The notes: generated by a model not told the origin, from the sequence alone. Counted from the stretch's first letter, positions 21,881-33,965 are shown. The stretch is 64,000 nt of DNA from Bathynomus jamesi (GCA_023014485.1 JAJOZX010009466.1:96290-160289); one strand, 5' to 3'. Translations and numbers: made by a program.

Positions 21881-21957
21881 CATTTATCTACCAACCACTT
21901 TCTTTATTGTGTAGAAGGATGAACAGCTGGGTTTTGCTGCGTGCCGCCTGCCGTCAC

Positions 21958-22003
21958 CGGGTCTCGTAGTCAGTGACGCTAACCACTACACCACCGAGGC
22001 GTA
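21958..22003 (-). repeat. tRNA-like half (A box only)
   Basis: Minus-strand GCCTCGGTGGTGTAGTGGTTAGCG resembles the 5' half of a tRNA, but no matching B box follows. Probably a truncated SINE head lying against the PLE end. Confidence 0.5.
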
Positions 22004-22039
22004 TGTATACGATGCAACCCACAAGGAAAAAGAAAAATT

Positions 22040-22085
22040 ATTCCAAGGCCTTTCGTGTATTCAGAAGTACACCTCGTCAGGGAAT
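22040..22085 (-). ncRNA. Hammerhead ribozyme, PLE family 1, left end
   Basis: Minus strand, in order: stem I AUUCC, core CUGACGA, one extra G, stem II GUGUA with loop and UACAC, GAAA, stem III AG-GC-CU (two pairs, two-base loop), cleavage base U, then GGAAU pairing perfectly with AUUCC. This is the type I hammerhead layout, which is known for PLE terminal repeats. All core bases are present. The extra base before stem II departs from the textbook core. Confidence 0.85.
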
Positions 22086-22289
22086 GAAGGGTGGAGGCAC
22101 GATAACCAAAAATATATACAACGGGACAGAAAAATAAAAAGATTAACACAAAATTAACACAAGATTAACAGGAGTTGGTTAGAGACAAAAGGTATTTTAA
22201 CAAGATATTGTCAATTTTATACATTCCCATGCTGTTATTGAAATTATTTTTAAAATGGAAAAATGCACATTCTTGAATATTCCTTTCAA

Positions 22290-23985
22290 TTACCTTATAT
22301 CTGTGTTTTTATCGAGAGCTTTAGAACTATCCCACTTAATACTATGATTACATCTATACATATGGTTAAACAATGCATTAGAATTATTTGCTGTTCTACA
22401 CGCATATTTATGCTGTTTTACCCTAATATCTAACGTTTTACCCGTTTGGCCTATATATACTAAGTCACATTGTGCACATCCGATCGAATACACACAACCA
22501 ACCAGATTATCCGGGCTATTCTTTATTAAGCGTGATTTTACAGTATTATTATACTTAAAGACTACAATGATACCAATTGCTTTTAGTAAAGTCGGAAGAT
22601 ATTGAAAATTTACATGGTAAGGTAGGCTAAGGATATTTTTATGCTCAAATTCCTTTACAGTTACACTATTATAATACCTATTCTTAGTTTTCCTTAGGCA
22701 GTTATCTAAAAATGAAATAGGGTAACATAATTTAGTACCAATATTCATGATATTGCATAACTCGGAATCTAAAAATTCAGGACTGACAACTCTCAATGCT
22801 CTAAGAAACGTAGCAGAGAAAATAGATTTAATCGCGGGATGATGGTCGGAATAAAAATGCACATAAGAGTTATCATTGGTAGGCTTTCGATAAACTTCAA
22901 ATTTGAACTGATTAAAACATCTCCAAATTTCTAGATCCAGAAAAGATAAGCTTCCGTCACTTTCTTTTTCAACCGTAATAGATGGTACTAAACTATTGAG
23001 CCTACCAAGAAATGTCAACATCCAAATTATTAGGCCAAAGGCATAAAATATCATCCATATATCTGTACCAAACAAGGTTAAAATTAACAATAGTAGGCAA
23101 AATTCTGCTTTCAAAAAAAAAATTCCATATATATAAGTTAGCCAATACCGGTGAAAGGGATTTCCATCACTAATCCAAACGACATAGCATAAAACTTATT
23201 TTCAAACTGAAATTTGCAATCTTTGACGCAAAGCTTAATTAACTCAATAAGAGTGTTGTGTTGCACAGGGAAAGAATATTCAGAGATCTTATCTTTAAAA
23301 ATCAAGTAGGTCATCAACCGGGACTTTGTGAAAACGAGCATCCATCAAAACTTACCAGTTTGAAATTAGGGTCATTAGGAAAACTTCAGTTTGTCAATAA
23401 GATCTATGCTATTTAAATATGTGACTTGGAAATAGAGCCAACTAACGGCGTTAATAAACTAACTAACCATTTGGATAGCTTATAGGTTACAGAGTCTACT
23501 GAGCTAACAATAGGCCTCATGGGATTATTAACTTTGTGTTTTTACTAAACCGTACAGATATGGTAGCGATGGATTAATACTAAGAAACTGCTTAGAAAGT
23601 CCATTATAGTTATTTTTTAATATTTCTCTTAATTTTCTGTTAAACATTTTATTAACACCCTCCAGTGGGTCTCTGTTTAGACTTTAGAGGTTTGTACGTA
23701 TCATGGTCACTCAATAACGTATTCATCTTTTCAATGTAATTTTTTTTGTCTATGATTACGATTTAAATTAGATTTGTCCGCTTTAGTAATATGTAATGAA
23801 TTGTTATTTTTAAGTGTTTTAGGGCTTTTTGAAACCTCAAACGATAGTTCGATTCATACCTTGTATTAAAAGCACTATACACACAACCTTTGGCTAAAGT
23901 CACATCACTTTCGGATATATTACTATGTTTTTCAAAATTATAAAAGACTTAGCAATCAATAAACTGCTGGGCTTTTTTGGGACAG
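22290..23985 (-). pseudogene. PLE family 1 RT + GIY-YIG endonuclease, minus copy
   Basis: RT pieces run from the right (a segment equivalent to ADKANTLVIMDK near 23750, then the frame 23341-23138 with VQHNTLIELIKLCVKDCKF). The catalytic YMDD is at 23050-23061 in a frame next to the main one. The longest open stretch, 23114-22290, continues with DGSLSFLDLEIWR, VYRKPTNDNSYVHFYSDHHP and FLRALRVVSPEFLD, into a GIY-YIG nuclease (CVYSIGCAQCDLVYIGQTGKT, then IRVKQHKY and FNHMYRCNHSIKW). Several frameshifts upstream make the full RT untranslatable. The GIY-YIG core, including the Arg, looks preserved. Confidence 0.88.
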
Positions 23986-24056
23986 AGAATCACAAGCCAT
24001 GATACCGTGATACGTACAAACCTCTAAACAGAGACCCACTGGAGGATGTTAATAAA

Positions 24057-25440
24057 ATGTTTAACAGAAAATTAAGAGAAATATTAAAAAATAACTATAA
24101 TGGGCTTTCTAAGCAGTTTCTTAGTATTAATCCATCGCTACAATATCTGTACGGTTTAGTAAAAACACATAAAGTTAATAATCCCATGAGGCCTATTGTT
24201 AGCTCAGTAGGCTCCGTAACCTATAAGCTATCTAAATGGTTAGTTAGTTCATTAACGCCGTTAGTTGGCTCTATTTCCAAGTCACATATTGTAAATAGCA
24301 GGATCTTATTGACTAACTGAAGTTTCCTAATGACCTAATTCAAACTGGTAAGTTTTGATGTATGCTCGTTATTCACAAAAGTCCCGGTCGATGACCTACT
24401 TGATTTTTTTAAAAGATAAGATCTCTGAAATTCTTTCTCTGTGCAACACAACACTCTTATTGAGTTAATTAAGCTTTGCGTCAAAGATTGCAAATTTCAG
24501 TTTGAAAATAAGTTTTATGCTATGTCGTTTGGATTAGTGATGAGAAAATCCCCTTTCACCGGTATGGCTAACTTATATATGGAATTTTTTTTTAAAGCAG
24601 AGTTTTGCCTACTATTGTTAATTTTAATCTTGTTGGTACAGATATATGGATGATATTTTATGCCTTGGCCTCATAATTTGGATGTTGACTTATTTCTTGG
24701 TAGGCTCAATAGTTTAGTACCATCTATTACGGTTGAAAAAGAAAATGACGGAAGCTTATCTTTTCTGATCTAAAAATTCGGAGATGTTTTAATCAGTTCA
24801 AATTTGAAGTTTATCGAAAGCCACTAATGATAACTCTTATGTGCATTTTTATTCCGATCATCATCCCGCGATTAAATCTTCTATTTCTCTGCTAAGTTTC
24901 TTAGAGCATTGAGAGTTGCCAGTCCTGAATTTTGGATTCCGAGTTATGCAATATCATGAATATGGTACTAAATTATGTTGCCCTATTTTATTTTTAGATA
25001 ACTGCCTAAGGAAAGCCAAGAATAGGTATTATAATAGTGTAACTGTAAAGGAATTTGAGCGTAAAAAATATCCTTAGTCTACCTTACCATATAAATTTTC
25101 AATATCTTCCGACTTAACTAAAAGCAACTGGTATCAATGTAGTCTTTAAGTATAATAATACTGCAAAATCACGCTTAATAAAGAATAGCCCGGATAATCT
25201 GGTTGGTTGTGTGTATTCGATCGGATGTACACAATGTGACTTAGTATACATATATAGGCCAAACGGGTAAAACGTTAGATATTAGGGTAAAACAGCATAA
25301 ATATGCGTGGAGAACAGCAAATAATTCTAATGCATTGTTTAACCATATGTATAGATGTAATCATAGTATTAAGTGGGATAGTTCTAAAGCTCTCGTTAAA
25401 AACACAGATATAATCAAAAGGAATATTCTAGAATGTGCAT
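24057..25440 (+). pseudogene. PLE family 1 RT + GIY-YIG, plus copy
   Basis: Frame 24057-24320 reads [51 protein letters not shown], the conserved PLE RT region before the catalytic palm. The YMDD box is at 24643-24654 in another frame. The GIY-YIG part near 25195-25440 is damaged by a short TA-containing insertion between VYI and the following Gly-Gln (about 25245-25258). Non-functional. Confidence 0.85.
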
Positions 25441-25594
25441 TTTTCCATTTTAAAATAATTTCAATAACAGTATGGGAATGTATAAAATTGACAATATCTT
25501 GTTAAAACAACCTTTTGCCTCTAATCAACTCTTGTTAATCTTGTGTTAATCTGTCCCGTTGTATATATTTTTGGTTATCGTGCCTCCACCCTTC

Positions 25595-25640
25595 ATTTCC
25601 TGACGAGGTGTACTTCTGAATACACGAAAGAACTTGGAAT
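25595..25640 (+). ncRNA. Hammerhead ribozyme, PLE family 1, right end
   Basis: Stem I AUUUC / GGAAU (one G-U pair), core CUGACGA (25600-25606), extra G (25607), stem II GUGUA / UACAC, GAAA (25626-25629), stem III AG-AA-CU, cleavage expected after U25635. The stem III loop has changed (AA instead of GC) while its two pairs are kept. That favours function-preserving change, or at least tolerance. Confidence 0.82.
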
Positions 25641-25705
25641 CATTTTTCTTTTTCCTTGTGGGTTGCATCATTCATTCATTTCACGTGTCTAATTGTGAAA
25701 TTCAT

Positions 25706-26037
25706 CACATATATATATATATATATATAATATATATATATATGAAAAATTGCCCTCATCATTACACTACGATAGGATGAAAGGTAACACAACTTTTTCA
25801 TGCATTTAAACAACCTAGAAAACGCATAATAATTTCGCGTCCAGCACTCGAAGTAACGAGTGCTGGTGCAACGCTGGGGTCCCATAAGTGGAATATCATG
25901 CATAAATACGCACGCCTTTTTCACAATGTAGTGCAGTGACTAAAGCCCACACCTTCTAATCAGGAGGTGCTGGTTCGAAAACTTGGTGGGGAAATTTCAT
26001 ATTCATTATATATATAATATATATATTATATATTGTA
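25706..26037 (+). repeat. SINE-like segment with tRNA-like head, between (TA)n runs
   Basis: At 25928-25995 the plus strand reads like a tRNA: GTAGTGCAGTGACTAAAGC (A-box region), CCTTCTAATCAGG (anticodon-arm-like), then GGTTCGAAAAC (B box). (TA)n tracts flank it at 25710-25745 and 26007-26035. Acceptor-stem pairing is not evident, so a functional tRNA is unlikely. Confidence 0.5.
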
Positions 26038-27622
26038 AGTTTCAATTCTAGTATACTGTATGTAGCATATTAACACATGTCACACTGCACATTATTCTTC
26101 CTTGAAAAACTTCAACTCAGCAGAGCATTCGGAAATCCACTGATCACATTTTCAGTGAGCAAATTATTAATGTCATTATAATCTATTTTTACATACCATA
26201 CAAGTGTATAACATAATAAAAATAATCAAAACTAAGATAAAACACGAGATTACAGTGATAATCACACTTACAAAATGTATAGTTTAAAATTCTTTAAATA
26301 CAAGTAAAATTGGAAGAGTTTGCCTTAAATATCAGATTAAAACTGACCGAAAACTGTATCCGTTCTCGAGATTCCGTTCGATTACTTCCCATCTGGTGCC
26401 ATTCCCATTCCTATTCCCATCGCTGCCCGAAAGTGGGAATGTTCGAAGTGAGAATTTCAGATTTGGGTAAAGAGTTTCCTGAGTTGAGAAAATGTAAAAC
26501 GAGGGTTGTGCGTGAGGGATATTTTCTATGATAAGTCTAACTTAATGTGGAAAATCTTATAGTGGGAATGGATCGATTTGAGAATTTCTTCCTTTGAGAG
26601 TCCGACTTTGGGATTTCTCATTTTTGGACGAAGTCTAAAATGGGAATGGCCGCGATGGGAAAAGACATTTCGGTTTAGGTTTCGTTACTGATGTCGCTTC
26701 GAGAATTCCGAGATCCGCTTGATTCGTATTTGGCAGTGTCAGTCACGCAGTGCATGGGCGAGTAATCAGAATCTCAAGGTTGATTGGTTGGTTGGTTGTT
26801 CTGTTTTACGTCCTTCGCCCACCACAGGGCGCTGAGACGGGTGATAATGCCACCAGCAGGGAAAAATACTACCCTTTAAAAGGGAAACTGGATCAAGACA
26901 AATACATTACGTGCAGTGGACTCGTCGCTGCGCCCGTCTCCCCATTTCTCAGACTGGCTCGGGACGGTTCTTGGCTGAGTTCTTGGTCTCAAACTGGGTG
27001 TATGACTGTGGCCGTTTCCGCCAGATGGTTAGTTGGTTAGTTGGTATAGTGATTTCCCAAAATTATGAACATTCTTCTAACTTAATCTGACCTAACTTAA
27101 CCTATCCTACCGCAACCTAAACGACCTACTCAACCCACAGAACAGTGACCATGAAAGGGACCTGATCATTAGTTATGGTAGTTCTCGTTTGGTATCGAAT
27201 GATGAGTTCATTCTACTGGAGGGCTACGTTGTTGCAAGGTTAAGAAACGTTGGGGTTAGGTGTTAGTTGAATGGATGACTCTCCTCTGTATCCAGATGAT
27301 GTAGCGACCCGTGGTTCAGATTCGACGTAAAGCAGTACTTACTGCAGATTCCCTCCGTCGTATGACCTTAGCCGTTACGGAGGTTAAACAAATTGAAATG
27401 CTTATATTAATTTAGGGTAGATTAAGCTAAGGTACATAAGTTCTACAGATCTACAGATCTACAGATGCTAAGGCTAACAAAGACCCTAAGATCCACTCTA
27501 AGGTTAGCCCGAGAGAAAGGAAAGAGGAGGGGGGTAAAAGAGGAGAATAAGGGGTTAAGTAGCAAAACCTATCATTCGTGAGTTAACATTCATTCAGAAA
27601 AAGAGAAGGAAAGACTCCCCAT
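26038..27622. other. No recognisable gene
   Basis: Mostly unique-looking sequence. The motif TGGGAATG recurs about 26420-26650. A short (GGTT)n-like stretch at 26778-26803 resembles another at 27022-27047, bracketing about 220 bases. From 27100 on, purine-rich sequence may be the 3' region of the minus-strand LINE at 31193, interrupted by the hAT-like element, but I cannot prove it. Confidence 0.5.
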
Positions 27623-28066
27623 TAGGGTGTGTCAATTTTGGGGGTGAAATGACTAAACTGAAAATCATGTGATTTGGTAGCAATTTAATGTAATCATTTG
27701 GCATACAAAATAATATCCTTGCTTCAAAAACAATAAAAAATAACTCCTACCTACATCATTTTTAATTAAAAAATTCCATTTTTCCATAAATTCGTAACAA
27801 AATAACAAATGTGCGCAAACATCCTATCAACATTTAAAGTGGCAATAAAATATCATTCAAGGTCTTTATTTGAAAGTAACCAATGCAGTCATGTCCTTTT
27901 TGCTGCGGTTCCTTGACATCAGCATTCGGCTTGCTACTTGCGCTGTGATGTAGCCTTCTCGCCTCTCGTGACTGTAAACTTGACTAGCTGCTTCTGTGAC
28001 CATTTTCACACATCTCTCCACACTCTGAGTGTGAGAAGGCCACTTGGCACTTGCATTGGGGTCTCT

Positions 28067-30236
28067 TTAAGTTGTGTTAAACTTTGTTGTTATACATGTT
28101 GTCAGTGGTGGCTCCAAAACTTCCGAACTCAAGTTAACTAATTCTGACAATTTCGTGGCATTGACGTTTATCGGAGGTACCTTCCTTGTCTGAACAGAGC
28201 AGTCTCCCAGCTGGTCATCATCTAGTGATGTTTCTCTAAGCTTTACAATGATTTCCACAGCCTCAGTTCGCTCTTTGGTACATTGGCTGCAGAGTATTGC
28301 TTGCAAAACTGCCTCTGGCCTAGCATACCAAGCGGACCTTCTCACCACAGGTAACACGACGTCCACCACTACTTTCCTTTGGGTTCTCAGTAGCTGTAAT
28401 TGAAACAAGATGTGGTTGGGCCCCTCCATCCACATTGGATTAAGTTTTACATTGAACCAGTGAGGAAGATAAAACCCAATAATAAATTCAACAATCAACA
28501 TCAAATTCTGTAGCATTTTGCCCTTCAGTGCATGTTTGGAAACCCAAATCCTGCAGAAACGAATCGCTGTAGTTAACCAACGACTGTGACTTACGGGTCC
28601 AATCTCCAAGAGAGCCAGATTTTGAGGCAACTCTCCTGATCTGATTGCTTGAATAATACGATAAGCGTAAGATTGATCCGTGCTGAGGTCTTTGATAACT
28701 TCTTCAGACACCGCTGGAAGGGGAGGGCCTACTTCGACCTTTGGAAATTTTGTATTTATTTCTAATTCCGTTGCTTCATCTAGCATGTTGCCAAGGGGCC
28801 TGACCACTTGTTGTTGCTCTTTGTAGGACCATCAAGTTCCTGGATGAGACGACGAAGAGATAGTTCCCCTGTGTGCAAATCACATACAATCCAAACAAGC
28901 CTTTTTCCAATTTTTTTCTCTAAATGCGTCATAACACCGCCCTGCCATCCAGTGTTCACCGCAGTTGAGTCTCCACCAACGGCCTGCAGTGAACTGTCAA
29001 GTCTTCTTTCTTGAAGCCAACATATTATTTGATCAGCAATTGCCTCTGTATGTTTCTTGCCTTCTACTTCTGCTTCAGGAACAAAGTGAAACAAATAGCG
29101 GCCACCAGGTTCGGAACACACAGAGTAGTGTTCTTCTTTGATGAGACCGGAAAACTTTCTGTCCATTCCCTCTACCTCTAGGAGAACTTTTGTGTCATCT
29201 CTTCTTCCATCAAACAAAAGGCAAGAGAGACCTTCCTCCTTCAAATCTTTTTCATGCTGATCAGATATTTCCTTCATTATTTTTTCTTGTGCTCTTCTTA
29301 GCTTATTATGATCTATCACTAAGGATGTATCATCTCGGCTGATGAGGCCTGCATCTATCCAAGCGGCAGTGGCAATCTCTGTAGTCTCTTGTAACCCCGT
29401 ATGGTGGCGAATACTGGCAAGGGCAATGTTTGAGATGTCTTTAGTGTTGTATTTCATTCTCTTCGGCGAAGGTTCAGATGGCATTTTGGAGCTATCATCT
29501 GATGTTGCTTCTTTCTGTTCATCTGAAGAGCTTTCAAAGAAGTGAGAAACCTCTTGATATAGCTCTTCATCTCTTTGGGTGGCTTCGTCACTCTTCTTTT
29601 TCTTCCTTTCTTCCCTCTCTCGGATTTCTCTGTTTTCTTAGCAATAACAATCTGTTTTTAGGTTTCTGAATAATCTGCCGAACCAATCTGCATACTTCCT
29701 TGGCCTCCTGCCTTTGTTCTCTGCGCCTTTATGAAAGCCAGCTCCAAAACAGGGATCTTCTTCTCACGAGGACGGCGACAATCAATGTGGGTGAGGTTCT
29801 CTTCTGCATGAGGGAGAACAATTGGCTTCAGAACACAACTCTATGGGACACTGGCAGTTAAAAATGTCAAGAAGAGTATCAAGTGTGTGCAGAAATTTAT
29901 TTTTCTTTGCTAGTTTTCCGTTACCAAGTGATGTCTCAACTGCTTTGTGCCACAGCTTTGTTAATTTAGCTCAATAGTTCTATACTGATTGAGTACAGGT
30001 GGTTTGAATAACACATTAGCTTTTTCCCACTGATGCAGAAGAGGGGGAATCATGTCCCTTATGAGCTCTTTCTCTGTGTAGTTCCTTCTATCCTTTGTAT
30101 TTTGTTCACGAAGGAGTAACCCTAGTCTCAGCATGTCTCGCACTGTTGGTAGTTCTGATACGGGAAGCTCCTTGCCTGTACCGACTAACAGGCTCAAGTG
30201 GCATGACGACTGACCTCTTGTCTTCAATTTTGGCAT
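28067..30236 (-). pseudogene. Unusual hAT-like transposase, frameshifted
   Basis: N-terminal frame 30236-29961 starts MPKLKTRGQSSCHLSLLVG. A middle part in mixed frames holds a possible zinc cluster (FNCQCPIELC...C, then HIDC) and EKKIPVLELAF. Frame 29484-28780 holds ALASIRHHTGLQETTEIA, SCLLFDGRRDDTK, VGGDSTAVNTGWQGG and VCDLHTGELSLRRL. Frame 28807-28067 continues PLGNMLDEATELEI and VSHSRWLTTAIRF. One missing G near 28797 separates the last two frames (SGPLA|TC versus GPLGNMLD). Asp-x-x-x-x-Asn-Thr-Gly, Cys-Asp-Leu-His and Arg-Trp sit in the order seen in hAT-type RNase H transposases, but I do not recognise a named family. Confidence 0.7.
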
Positions 30237-30811
30237 TAGGAATATATGAAAAGAAAGAAAAACATTTAAGTATTTTATATCAATTACGATGTTTCAAAGT
30301 TTAGTCATTCGATGTTCTAAAATTCAATAAAAAAATATTTCATGGGATTACAACATAATTAGACAGAAGAATATGATAATAATAAATAATTGTAATAATT
30401 AATAATCCATACTTACAGTTAAACTGTAGTATTCGTCTAGTAGAATAACTATGAAGTAGGTACAAGTGCAATAACAGCAAACCACCATCTATGACATCTA
30501 AGAGGCAACTGAGGACTGAGAGTGAGGGACAGTTCTATTCATGTTGGACTTGTACATTGTACAACAACTATATGACCTTGAAAACACTCCATATGCGATC
30601 AGTGGGATAATTCTGACTGATGAATAGTTAATCAATTTATGTCCTATTATTTAGTAAAAGGGTCAATTTCTGAAACTTTAAGGTAAAATTGATGTAGGTA
30701 AGGGTTATTTTATTTCATTTTGGTTGGCCAATTTCAAGTTTTGACATGAAAAGACTATATTTTCACTCCCAAAATTGATTGGAAAAAAGTTGACAAAATT
30801 GACACACCCTA
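30237..30811. other. 5' non-coding end of the hAT-like element
   Basis: AT-rich flank between the transposase start and the right TIR. A second TIR-like motif (AATTTTGGGAGTGAAA on the minus strand) sits about 25 bases inside the end and matches GGGGGTGAAA at the left end. Confidence 0.6.
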
Positions 30812-31192
30812 CTCCCCATCATCATCCGCCGGCCACTGCCGACAAGTCGGAAAAATAGTCGAAGAGAATAGGAAAGGGGTGAAAGATGAAAAAAAGTAAA
30901 TAAGAACGCTTACAAACCATGCAAACACAGTCTTAACTCACTGTCAAACCATGCAAACTACAGACATGTAAGTAAAGAGAGGATAAAGGAAAAAAAAGTA
31001 GGTAAAGTATAACAGAAAGTGGGTTAGTTTACGCTACGAGCTACATCTACGTTCGTGTTAGTCTAATTTTTTTTTAATAATAATTTATTCCTGGCATCAC
31101 ACGCTGGCATTTCACAAGCTGGCATTAATCATCAACAGACTCATCCTCGATCACCATCCCCAGAGCTCCTGTTGATAATTGTTTTTTTTATT

Positions 31193-32073
31193 TTAAACAA
31201 CGTTAATATTTTTAAAATGCCTATCTAAACGGTTCTTAAGCATATTAACGCTGATAGAGTTCACGACTGACGCGGGAAGATTATTCCATTTATCAATTAC
31301 TTTAAACGTAAAGAAGTTTTTAGCGATATTAGTAATGAAACGTCTGCCACGCACCTTAAATCCGTTATTACGAGTATTGCTATTATCGAAAGTGAACAGT
31401 TTGTCAAAATTTACGTTATCGATTTTATTAACGATTTTGAAAACTTCAATAAGCTCCCCCCTTAATCTCCTAGTTTCGAGTGAATGCAAGTCTAACTCTT
31501 TAATCCTATCTTCGTAAGACTTGTTTCGCAATGACGGAATTAGTTTCGTGGCGCGACGCTGAACCCTTTCTAACCTATCAATATCCTCACGCAAATACGG
31601 CCACCAAAACTGAACGGCATATTCTAAACGAGGCCTGACTAGGGACTTGTAAAGGGGCAATATAATATTTTTCGATTTAAATTCGAAATTACGCGCTATG
31701 AAGCCTAACATCCTATTAGCTTTTGCACAAGACTCCAGGCACTGGTTCCTAACTTTTAAATCCTTAGATACGCGTACGCCTAAATCTACTTCCTCGTCAA
31801 CTCTCGCTGACTCTCTATCATCCATCGTGTACGTGTAATTATTGCTACGAGAACCTATATGCAACACTTAACATTTGTCTACGTTAAATTGCATTTGCCA
31901 CTTATCCGTCTACTCCATAATCCTATTTACAGTACATCGTCTTGAACCCTATTTCTATCGTCCTCATTAACAACCTTACCGCCTATTTTAGTATCGTCCG
32001 CGAATTTTGACACGTTACTAGTCAACCCTACATCTATGTCGTTAATGTAAATTACGAATAACAATGGGCCTGG
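31193..32073 (-). pseudogene. 5'-truncated CR1/L2-like LINE, RT C-terminal part
   Basis: Minus-strand frame 31867-31193 is open for 224 codons: DLGVRVSKDLKVRNQC, KANRMLGFIARNF, LYKSLVRPRLEYAVQFW, RLERVQRRATKLIPSLRN, then ...HFKNINVV. This is the usual segment after the RT palm. Upstream, GPLLFVIYINDIDVG and KFADDTKIGGKV (catalytic FADD, near 32000) are readable, with one stop between. Truncated in the RT at about 32073. It differs from LINE family A. Confidence 0.85.
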
Positions 32074-32180
32074 TTAGTTTAGGTTAGGTTAAGTAAGTTT
32101 TCGTATTTTTCACAGGGCATCGTATTTTGTAAATTTGTTGAGTAACTTTCGTAACTTTGGTTCACATCTATAGCTTAACA

Positions 32181-32182
32181 TA

Positions 32183-32226
<44 letters not shown>

Positions 32227-32238
32227 ATATATATATAC
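32181..32238. repeat. (TA)n microsatellite
   Basis: TA dinucleotide tract at the 3' end of a minus-strand LINE family A fragment. Similar tracts border most elements in this window. Confidence 0.9.
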
Positions 32239-32239
32239 C

Positions 32240-32672
32240 TTGTTAACATTGTTTAGGTTCCGTGCGTCGGTCTTTCTTCACACGAAGGTCAAGCTGGTGG
32301 CCCCGCCTCTAGTCCTGGCTTGGTGGAGGAGCGAGTTGCTCTCTTGCGCTCTCCATCGTACATACCCATGTACACCCGGCTCATCTGGTACCGTTCTCAG
32401 CCAGGCATCTAGTCTTCTCTTGAAGACTTCAACTTTGACCCCTGTAATGTTTCTGAGGTCTTTGGAAGCTGGTTTGAAAATTCTTGGCCCCCTGAAACCT
32501 AGCTATTTTCCTTCAGAGTTGAGGAGGTCCCTTGTCGGGCCTTTAATTTGGGAATACTACACATTCTGCCTTTCCTATTTTCCAGCGTTGTCTGCGTGGT
32601 AATTGGGTTTTGTTTGAGGTTTGGTACCATTTTTCGATAATTTTCCCTATGTAGATTATGATATACCTCTTC
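32240..32672 (-). mobile_element. LINE family A fragment, 3' end (copy 4)
   Basis: The reverse complement matches the last about 430 bases of LINE family A, from TACCAAACC upstream of the CSVPKLK region through GVPGYVRW and LHQARP to GTGTGAAG and the tail. The RT is lost by 5' truncation in a (TA)n tract near 32680. Confidence 0.88.
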
Positions 32673-32703
<31 letters not shown>

Positions 32704-32783
32704 GAAAAATTATTTCACGAAAGTGACACGTGAAAAGTATTTATGATGAATAAAACCACGAAGGAAAAAAGAAACACAAATGG

Positions 32784-32823
32784 GTGCTCAAGCGCTTTCG
32801 TCTAATGACATCCTCAGGAACAC
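32784..32823 (-). ncRNA. Hammerhead ribozyme, PLE family 2, left end
   Basis: Minus strand: stem I GUGUUC / GAGCAC (one G-U), core CUGAGGA, extra U, stem II GUC-AUUA-GAC, GAAA, stem III AG-CG-CU, cleavage after U, then GAGCAC. 40 nucleotides with every core base present. Confidence 0.87.
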
Positions 32824-32899
32824 TGGAGTGAAAGGACAGATCAAGGCAATATATAGGTTACAAAAATAAACATACATACATACATATTCATATATATAT

Positions 32900-32937
<38 letters not shown>

Positions 32938-33853
32938 TACATATATATAGTAAGCATAGAAAAAATTGTGGGAGGAGCCAACATTTATATGGTCACAAAA
33001 GAATAAAGAAATAAAAATAAATATAAATATAAATTGAGAAAAAATTAATTACAAAATAGTGCCTTAGTGATATATATGTCACAGCCTAAATAATCATAAA
33101 GAAATAAACAGGCAAATAAAAAAACCACAAAATATATACATATATATAATATATATATATATATTAATTATATATATATATAAAGACACTTTTAGCACTT
33201 TGGCCGACCTTCAATATAAATTCAAATGGCTTGTTTATGGAACGGTCACAAAAGAATAAAGAAATAAAAATAAATATAATATTGTAAGTGGAGTCTACCA
33301 ATTCAAGCTCAAAAGGGAAGTTTTACAATCAATTTAATAGATGAAGCCAAATTGATATATATGTCACCAAAAAAATAAAGAAATAACCAAAAAAAAAAAA
33401 AAAAAAAAATTAATTATTAAAAAAATAATAAAAAATAAGAATAATAAATTGAAAGATAAATTTTAAGAGAGGCACACAATTTATAAGGGAAAAATTACCA
33501 CATATGCATATTATAGTCACAAACGAATAAAAAAGTACAAGTAAATATAAATTGGAAAACAAAATGATGCCTAGATGATATATAAAGAACAATAAAAAAT
33601 ATATACAACATATATACGGTATATACGAATATAAACGCAATATATACAGAATATATATATATATATACAGTATGCATAAGGGAAAAAATTACCAAATTTG
33701 TTTTTAAAATTATTGTCTGAAAAAACGGTAGGTCGCAAAAGAATAAAGAAATAAAAATAAATATAAATTGAAAAAATTACAAATAATACACGTACACATG
33801 TATACCCGCATAACCAAATATATATATACATATACACCCATATATACAAACAC

Positions 33854-33885
<32 letters not shown>

Positions 33886-33891
33886 CACATA

Positions 33892-33962
33892 CAAGCTTGG
33901 CATTCGCGAAATGAGAAAACATCCCGCAGAACCTTTGTGAGGTTGTAAGGTAAGGTAAGGTA
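33892..33962 (+). repeat. LINE-type 3' tail inside the PLE 3' region (left arm)
   Basis: AAGCTTGGCATTCGCGAAATG and so on, ending GGTTGTAAGGTAAGGTAAGG, has the form of the LINE family A tail (AGCTTGACC..., then TAAGG repeats) but is a different subfamily. The mirrored copy in the other PLE arm is at 36341-36412. Confidence 0.75.
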
Positions 33963-33965
33963 CAT

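Larger units (their letters stand above)
22011..23985 (-). mobile_element. PLE family 1, minus-strand copy
   Basis: Penelope-like element copy whose 3' end, with the hammerhead, faces left and whose RT 5' part faces right. It forms an inverted repeat of about 1.65 kb with the plus-strand copy at 24012-25705. The roughly 300-base RT N-terminal piece at 23712-23985 is unique to this copy. The joint of the two copies is near 24000-24012. Confidence 0.88.
24012..25705 (+). mobile_element. PLE family 1, plus-strand copy (5'-truncated)
   Basis: Begins near 24012 within the RT (ATACGTACAAACC, mirrored at 23700) and runs to the family 3' end at about 25705 (CACGTG...AATTCATCA) beside (TA)n. It mirrors the minus copy at 22011-23712 but is more decayed. 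Confidence 0.87.
27623..30811 (-). mobile_element. hAT-like DNA transposon with unusual transposase
   Basis: 3189 bases bounded by inverted repeats TAGGGTGTGTCAATTTTG (27623, and inverted ending at 30811). A perfect 8-base duplication CTCCCCAT lies at 27615-27622 and 30812-30819. The 8-base duplication and TAG start fit hAT (P elements also make 8). The coding region is on the minus strand. Confidence 0.88.

Noticed and set aside
26750..27040. A small host gene at the frame starting MHGRVIRISRL
   Set aside because: The start lies in a (GGTT)n-like tract, there is no recognisable domain, and composition is like the non-coding flanks.
28808..29669. Plus-strand frames opposite the hAT-like transposase
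   Set aside because: Antisense shadows of the minus-strand coding region.
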